Of a stretch of 33,993 bases of DNA, positions 29,920-33,993 are shown one piece after another (the stretch's first letter is position 1; every line of letters begins with the position of its first letter). The stretch lies in NCBI GenBank assembly GCA_021811185.1, contig JAJZPL010000030.1, positions 1 to 33,993 of the forward strand. Direction: 5' to 3'. The translations under genes and the position numbers were made by a program. The notes under the pieces are model-generated. The model worked only from the letters and a program-made list of their open reading frames with translations, had not been told where the DNA came from and ran no database searches. The DNA is from a bacterium (GTDB lineage: Bacteria; Elusimicrobiota; Elusimicrobia; Elusimicrobiales; UBA9959).

Positions 29920-30699
29920 TCAGCGTCCCCGCAGCCAGTCTATGACCTTCCCGGCGGTGCCGGGGGTCTTGAACATGTTCACGCCGTGGCCGAGCCCCCC
30001 GTCGAAAGCGGAAAGCTTAAGACCGTGCTTCCCGGCCAGCTCGCTCATCAGGACCGCGCTGCGCCAGGCGTAGGGGTCGTCCCCGGCGGCCAGCAGCAGG
30101 ACGCGCTTTGGCGCGCGGGGCAGGTACGCGTCGGCCCTGATGCCTGCGTACTCCAGCCCGGCCGACAGCAGGACCAGCGCCGCCGGCTTCAGTTTTCCCT
30201 CCGCCGCCGCCTTCAGCGCCAGGTTGGCCCCGACGCTGGCGCCGCAGAAGACCTGGCGCCCCGGCGGGAGGCCCTTCTTCTTCAGCCACGCCGCGGCGGC
30301 CTCTATATCCCCGGAAGCGGCTGCCCAGTCGGCCGCCGAGAAGTTCCTGTAATCGGCGTCCTTGCCGCGGCAGGTCCTGCTCCCGCCGTGGCCGCGCAGG
30401 TCCAGCGACAGGTAGCCGAAGCCGGCCTTTTCCAGCTCCTTCTGGAACGGGGCCCATTCGTTCTTGTCGGAGCCGAGGCCGTGCACGTTGACGAGGACGA
30501 AGGCTCCGCTGGAGGGGGCCAGGTAAAAGGCCTCCAGGGAGCAGCCGTCGGCGGTCCTGAGCCTGACGGTGCTCTGCCCGGCCTCGGCCGGCGCCTGCAA
30601 AAGCAGGGCCGCGGCGCCGAGAAAAAAAAGGGTCCAGGCCGTTTTTACGGGAAGGGCGGGGAGTCTGAAATCGAAAAAGCGGCCAGTCCCGGTTTTCAT
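29920..30699 (-). CDS. Alpha/beta hydrolase, exported or membrane-anchored
   Basis: 259 residues. A hydrophobic segment (about 21-41, WTLFFLGAAALLLQAPAEAG) is a signal peptide or anchor. The hydrolase core has NVHGLGSDKNEW (oxyanion region), LSLDLRGHGGSRTC, the nucleophile elbow CGASVGANLA (Gly-x-Ser-x-Gly), the acid region LLLAAGDDPYAW and the late histidine in GGLGHGVNMF. The substrate is unknown; the fold fits serine esterases and peptidases. The ATG at 30699 overlaps the GlpT-like stop (ATGA), with AAGGCGG upstream, so translation is coupled to that gene. A longer upstream reading in this frame runs through the transporter gene and is not real. Confidence 0.88.
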   Translation of the reverse strand: MKTGTGRFFDFRLPALPVKTAWTLFFLGAAALLLQAPAEAGQSTVRLRTADGCSLEAFYLAPSSGAFVLVNVHGLGSDKNEWAPFQKELEKAGFGYLSLDLRGHGGSRTCRGKDADYRNFSAADWAAASGDIEAAAAWLKKKGLPPGRQVFCGASVGANLALKAAAEGKLKPAALVLLSAGLEYAGIRADAYLPRAPKRVLLLAAGDDPYAWRSAVLMSELAGKHGLKLSAFDGGLGHGVNMFKTPGTAGKVIDWLRGR

Positions 30700-32069
30700 C
30701 GGTCCGCCTTGTGGTGCATCTTCCAGGTGGCGGCGAAGAGCGCCAGCGAGATGACGCAGGCGGCCAGCAGCAGCGCGAAGCCGCCGTCCCAGCCCCAGCG
30801 GTCCACTATCTTCCCGAGGCCCAGCTCCGCGATGACCGCGCCGAAGACGTAGCCGAAGAAGCCGGTGAAGCCCGCCGCGGTGCCGGCGGCCTTCTTCGGC
30901 ACCAGGTCCACCGCGCTGACGCCTATCAGCATCACGGGGCCGTAGATCAGGAAGCCGATGGTGAACAGGCAGGCCGAGTCCACCAGGAAATGCCCCGCCG
31001 GGTTCTTCCAGTACACCCAGACGGCGGCCGTGACCAGCACCATGAAGATGAACGAGACCGGGCTGCGGCGGCCGCCGAAGAACCGGTCCGAGGCCCAGCC
31101 CGCCAGCAGCGTGCCCGGTATGCCGGCCGCCTCGTAGAGGAAGAACAGCCAGCGCGAGGTGTCGGCCGGGCAGGCCTTCACCGAGGTGAGGTAGGTGGGC
31201 GCCCAGTTCAGCACGCCGTAACGCACGACGTAGATGAAGATGTTGGCCACGGCTATTATCCACAGCGGCTTGTTGTTCAGCACAAAATTGAGGAAGATCT
31301 CCCGCGCGCTCAGCTCCTTTTCCGGGTCGGCCACGCCGGTGTCTGGGTGGTCGTTCTTGAAATCCTCTATGGAAGGCAGGCCGCAGGACTGCGGCGTGTC
31401 GCGCAGGAAGACCAGCAGCAGCAGGCCCATGCCTATGGCCAGCAGCGCCGGCACGTAGAAGACCAGGCGCAGCGTGAGCCCGCCGCCGAGCGCCGCCCCG
31501 GCGGCCATGACCGCCGCAAGCGCCAGCGCGCCGTTCACGATCGGGCCCACCAGCCCGCCGCCCAGGTTGTGCGCCAGGTTCCAGACGGCGAAGATCCTGC
31601 CGCGCTCCCCGTCGCTGAACCAGTGCGTCAGCGTGCGCGCGCAGGGCGGCCAGCCCATGCCCTGCGCCCAGCCGTTGACGAACCACAGCGCGAACATCGC
31701 CGTCACCGAGCCGGCGAAGCTGGGGAAGATCAGGTTCACGAGGCCCGAGGCCAGCAGGCCGGTGGCCATGAAGTAGCGCGGGTTCGAGCGGTCCGAGACG
31801 TTGCCCATGATGAACTTGCTCAGGCCGTAGGCCACCGCGAGACCCGTGGCGATGAAGCCTACGTCGCCCTTGCTCAGGCCGTAGAGCTTTATCAGGTAGG
31901 GCTTGGCCAGCGAGAAGCTGTTGCGCACGAAGTAGAAGAAGGAGTAGCCGGCGAAGATGGACAGCATCACCTGCCAGCGCAGGCGGCGGTAGGCTCCCGG
32001 CACTTCGTTTTCGGGCAGCGGCTTCGCGAACGGGGCTGGGCGGTAGAGCGAGAAGAATCCTGTCGCCAT
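30696..32069 (-). CDS. glpT: Glycerol-3-phosphate : phosphate antiporter, GlpT-like (OPA family)
   Basis: 457 residues, 12 membrane helices, OPA family of the major facilitator superfamily. Residues matching the known G3P/phosphate site of GlpT are present: Arg in YFVRNSFSLAKPYL, His in VWNLAHNLGGGLVGP and Arg in YVVRYGVLNWAPTYL. KFIMGNVSDRSNPRYFM and VPKKAAGTAAGFTGFFGY are further signatures. Hexose-phosphate or phosphoglycerate transport by a relative cannot be excluded. The ribosome site GAGGTG lies inside the end of uraA, 1 bp separates the genes, and the stop overlaps the hydrolase. The secreted glycerophosphodiesterase at 16.4 kb could provide substrate. Confidence 0.88.
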   Translation of the reverse strand: MATGFFSLYRPAPFAKPLPENEVPGAYRRLRWQVMLSIFAGYSFFYFVRNSFSLAKPYLIKLYGLSKGDVGFIATGLAVAYGLSKFIMGNVSDRSNPRYFMATGLLASGLVNLIFPSFAGSVTAMFALWFVNGWAQGMGWPPCARTLTHWFSDGERGRIFAVWNLAHNLGGGLVGPIVNGALALAAVMAAGAALGGGLTLRLVFYVPALLAIGMGLLLLVFLRDTPQSCGLPSIEDFKNDHPDTGVADPEKELSAREIFLNFVLNNKPLWIIAVANIFIYVVRYGVLNWAPTYLTSVKACPADTSRWLFFLYEAAGIPGTLLAGWASDRFFGGRRSPVSFIFMVLVTAAVWVYWKNPAGHFLVDSACLFTIGFLIYGPVMLIGVSAVDLVPKKAAGTAAGFTGFFGYVFGAVIAELGLGKIVDRWGWDGGFALLLAACVISLALFAATWKMHHKADR

Positions 32070-32070
32070 T

Positions 32071-33369
32071 CTATTTCACCTCGGGGGCGCAGTCGCACGC
32101 GGCGTCGTCCTGCGGGTCTTCGGCGCCGAAAGAGAGCAGCAGGTTCAGCAGCACGGCCAGCACGGTGCCGAAGGCTATGCCGGCTATATTTATCCCGGCC
32201 ACGGTGAAGCCCTTCACGCCGAGGCCGGTGGCGAGTATTATTGAGGAGCCGGCTATTATCAGGTTCTTGTGCGAGCAGAAGTCCACTTTGGCGTCCAGCC
32301 AGATCTTCACGCCCATCAGCGCTATCAGGCCGTAGAGTATCACGGTCACGCCGCCCAGCACCGGCGCCGGTATGGACTGTATCGCCGCGCCGAACTTGGG
32401 GCAGAGCCCGAGCAGCAGGGCTATGCAGGCCGCGGCTATGAAATTGTAGACGCTGAAGACGCGCGTGATGGCCATCACGCCCATGTTCTCGGCGTAGGTG
32501 GTCTGCGGCGTGCCGCCGCCCAGGGCCGAGACGAAGGTGGCCAGCGCGTCGCCCAGGTAGGCGCGGCCGAGGTGTTTGCTCATGTCGCGCTTCATGTAGC
32601 CGCCTATGGCCTCGAGGTGTCCCTTGTTCTCCGCCACCAGCACCACGAAGACCGGGGCTATCACCAGCACGGCCTGCCAGCTGAAGACAGGCGCCGTGAA
32701 TGGCGGCAGGCCCAGCCACGGGGCGGAGCGCACCGCGGCCAGCTGCTCCAGGCCGATGAGGCCGAGGGCGAAGGCGAGCGCGTAGCCGGCTATGACGCCG
32801 GTGAGTATCGGCAGCAGGCGCAGGAAGCCGCGCAGGTACAGCGAGACCGAGGCCGCCACCGCGAAGGTGACGCCGGAGACCAGCAGGTTCAGCGCGTCGG
32901 CCCTCCCGGCCAGAGCGAAATCCCGGTTGATGAAGTTGGAAACGGCGGAGGAGGAAAGGTTGAGGCCGATTATGGCCACCACCGCGCCGGTGACTATGGG
33001 GGGCATCAGCCGGTCTATCCAGCCTGAGCCCAGGCGCATCGTGACGGCGGCCGCCGCCGCGTAGAGGACCGCCGCAGCGGCTATGCCCGAGAGGGCGTAC
33101 GGGATGTCGGCCGGGCTGCCGCCGGTGACGGCCAGCACCGGGCCGATGAAGGCGAAGGAGGAGCCGAGGTAGCTGGGCACCTTGGCGCGGGTCGCCGCTA
33201 TGAAGATCAGCGTGCCTACCCCGGAGAAGAAGATGGCCGTCTGCGGGTTGAAGCCCATCAGTATCGGGGCCAGCACCGTGGCGCCGAACATCGCTACCAC
33301 GTGCTGCATGCCCATCGGCGCCAGGCGCGACAGGGGCAGCTTGTCTTCGGGGTAATAAAGTTTGTGCAT
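32071..33369 (-). CDS. uraA: Uracil permease (NCS2 family)
   Basis: 432 residues, the size of E. coli UraA, with 14 hydrophobic segments. It imports uracil with protons. Signature stretches are MQHVVAMFGATVLAPIL, YLGSSFAFIGPVLAV, FVVLVAENKGHLEAIG (equivalent of the substrate-binding Glu241) and GGTPQTTYAENMGVMAITRVFS (equivalent of Glu290). The HxxY opening LSRLAPMGMQH also fits. Xanthine/uracil relatives share this pattern, so uracil is the best but not certain substrate. The start at 33369 has no strong ribosome site. It lies 36 bp downstream of the CheC-like gene. Confidence 0.9.
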   Translation of the reverse strand: MHKLYYPEDKLPLSRLAPMGMQHVVAMFGATVLAPILMGFNPQTAIFFSGVGTLIFIAATRAKVPSYLGSSFAFIGPVLAVTGGSPADIPYALSGIAAAAVLYAAAAAVTMRLGSGWIDRLMPPIVTGAVVAIIGLNLSSSAVSNFINRDFALAGRADALNLLVSGVTFAVAASVSLYLRGFLRLLPILTGVIAGYALAFALGLIGLEQLAAVRSAPWLGLPPFTAPVFSWQAVLVIAPVFVVLVAENKGHLEAIGGYMKRDMSKHLGRAYLGDALATFVSALGGGTPQTTYAENMGVMAITRVFSVYNFIAAACIALLLGLCPKFGAAIQSIPAPVLGGVTVILYGLIALMGVKIWLDAKVDFCSHKNLIIAGSSIILATGLGVKGFTVAGINIAGIAFGTVLAVLLNLLLSFGAEDPQDDAACDCAPEVK

Positions 33370-33405
33370 AAAGGGATGGAACGGGCGCCGCGCGGGAGGC
33401 GGGCG

Positions 33406-33975
33406 CTAGGGCCGCTCTATGCGGGCGGCCAGCTCTTCGGGAACGAAGGCGTGCATGGTCCAGGAAGCCAGGCCCTCGCAGCGCAGGCTGACGGCGGCGG
33501 AGACCAGGCGGCAGGGCTCGTCGGGGCGGAGCCTGGCGGAGAGGAATTTCTCCACGGCGCCCGGGCCTCCCTCGACGAACTCGGGGAGCTGCGGCATCGC
33601 GCTCTTGCCGACGGCGTTGAGCAGGGGGTTGACCAGCGAATTGAGCAGGATATTGCCCAGCTCGGTCAGCATGATCTCCTCGGACTTGGTGGTCTTCCCG
33701 GACCGCGGGAAAGAATGCCCCGTGAAGCCGCGCGAGACGCATTCCACGTCGGCGGGGGCGACCAGCATGACGGAGTGGACGGGGATGCCGGAGAGGCTGA
33801 GGCAGACCGCGTGCTCGCCGCCCGCGGCGTAGCGCTCTATCACGTCGCGCGGCCGGCCCGGGCAGGAGGAGACCAGCGCGGCCCTCCATTCCCCGGTGGA
33901 GATGCGCGACAGCCTGGAGAGGCATTTCTCCAGGCTCTGCTGCGCCAGCACGTCCAGGGTGGGTTTACGGGGCAT
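33406..33975 (-). CDS. CheC-like phosphatase-domain protein
   Basis: 189 residues; it starts 18 bp from the window edge. The central stretch EEIMLTELGNILLNSLVNPLLNAVG (about 99-123) fits the CheC/CheX/FliY helix. The family motif Glu-x2-Asn followed by x22 and Pro is intact (Glu and Asn in TELGN, Pro in PQLP), but the Asp/Ser four residues before the Glu is Ile. CheC-type proteins dephosphorylate CheY in chemotaxis; the missing Asp/Ser may weaken or alter this. No other chemotaxis gene is visible here; the orphan receiver protein at 11.2 kb is a possible but unproven partner. It heads the minus-strand operon with uraA. Confidence 0.65.
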   Translation of the reverse strand: MPRKPTLDVLAQQSLEKCLSRLSRISTGEWRAALVSSCPGRPRDVIERYAAGGEHAVCLSLSGIPVHSVMLVAPADVECVSRGFTGHSFPRSGKTTKSEEIMLTELGNILLNSLVNPLLNAVGKSAMPQLPEFVEGGPGAVEKFLSARLRPDEPCRLVSAAVSLRCEGLASWTMHAFVPEELAARIERP

Positions 33976-33993
33976 CTTATCAGAGCGTCTTCA

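Overview
The window looks like a chromosomal segment of a high-GC diderm bacterium. Evidence for an outer membrane is a TolC-type channel with an RND pump, several beta-barrel-like proteins, a lipoprotein and a PorV-like protein. Many isoleucines are encoded by ATA despite the high GC. The mix of a PorV/CsgG-type fusion, NHL/TIG/FlgD-like surface proteins and SHOCT-like membrane proteins would fit Elusimicrobiota or a related lineage. That placement is inference only, because no rRNA or other marker gene is present.

Left part (1-5.8 kb, + strand): the end of one SHOCT-like protein and two further small SHOCT-like proteins, then a complete chromosome-partition locus. The locus has three parS sites around a sigma70-type promoter, then parA and parB. 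It continues with a secreted protein of unknown function, aspartate-semialdehyde dehydrogenase (asd), a small lipoprotein and a membrane-anchored unknown. ParABS loci usually lie near oriC, so the replication origin may be nearby.

5.8-11 kb (- strand): an efflux locus with a TolC-like channel, an RND permease, a DUF2892 membrane protein and a tiny Cys-tailed protein. The periplasmic adaptor normally found with an RND pump is absent; a 273-bp non-coding gap separates the channel and pump genes. At 11-13 kb are a response regulator with a Cys/His tail, a barrel-like protein and an NlpC/P60 hydrolase; the last two are divergent from a 23-bp spacer.

13-16.3 kb is atypical: an N-terminal fragment of a clostripain-like protease behind a hairpin-rich leader, a non-coding hairpin tract, and two visibly lower-GC genes (a secreted unknown and a propeller-like protein). 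It ends in a bidirectional terminator. After it come a secreted glycerophosphodiester phosphodiesterase and an XRE regulator with an operator-like inverted repeat.

18-23.2 kb: a very large secreted protein (12 NHL-type units, FN3-like, three TIG domains, FlgD-like C-terminus) immediately followed by a PorV-like barrel fused to a CsgG-like domain. This is a plausible secretion or surface-display pair. 23.2-24.4 kb holds an AAA/DUF4143 ATPase that may be read from a leaderless transcript.

24.6-29 kb (+): an unusually long glmS (851 aa), a barrel-like protein and a TatD-family hydrolase with overlapping start and stop codons. 29-34 kb (-): a compact operon with a CheC-like protein, a uracil permease (uraA), a GlpT-type transporter, an alpha/beta hydrolase and tcdA. 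I saw no tRNA, rRNA, CRISPR array, insertion sequence or phage gene.
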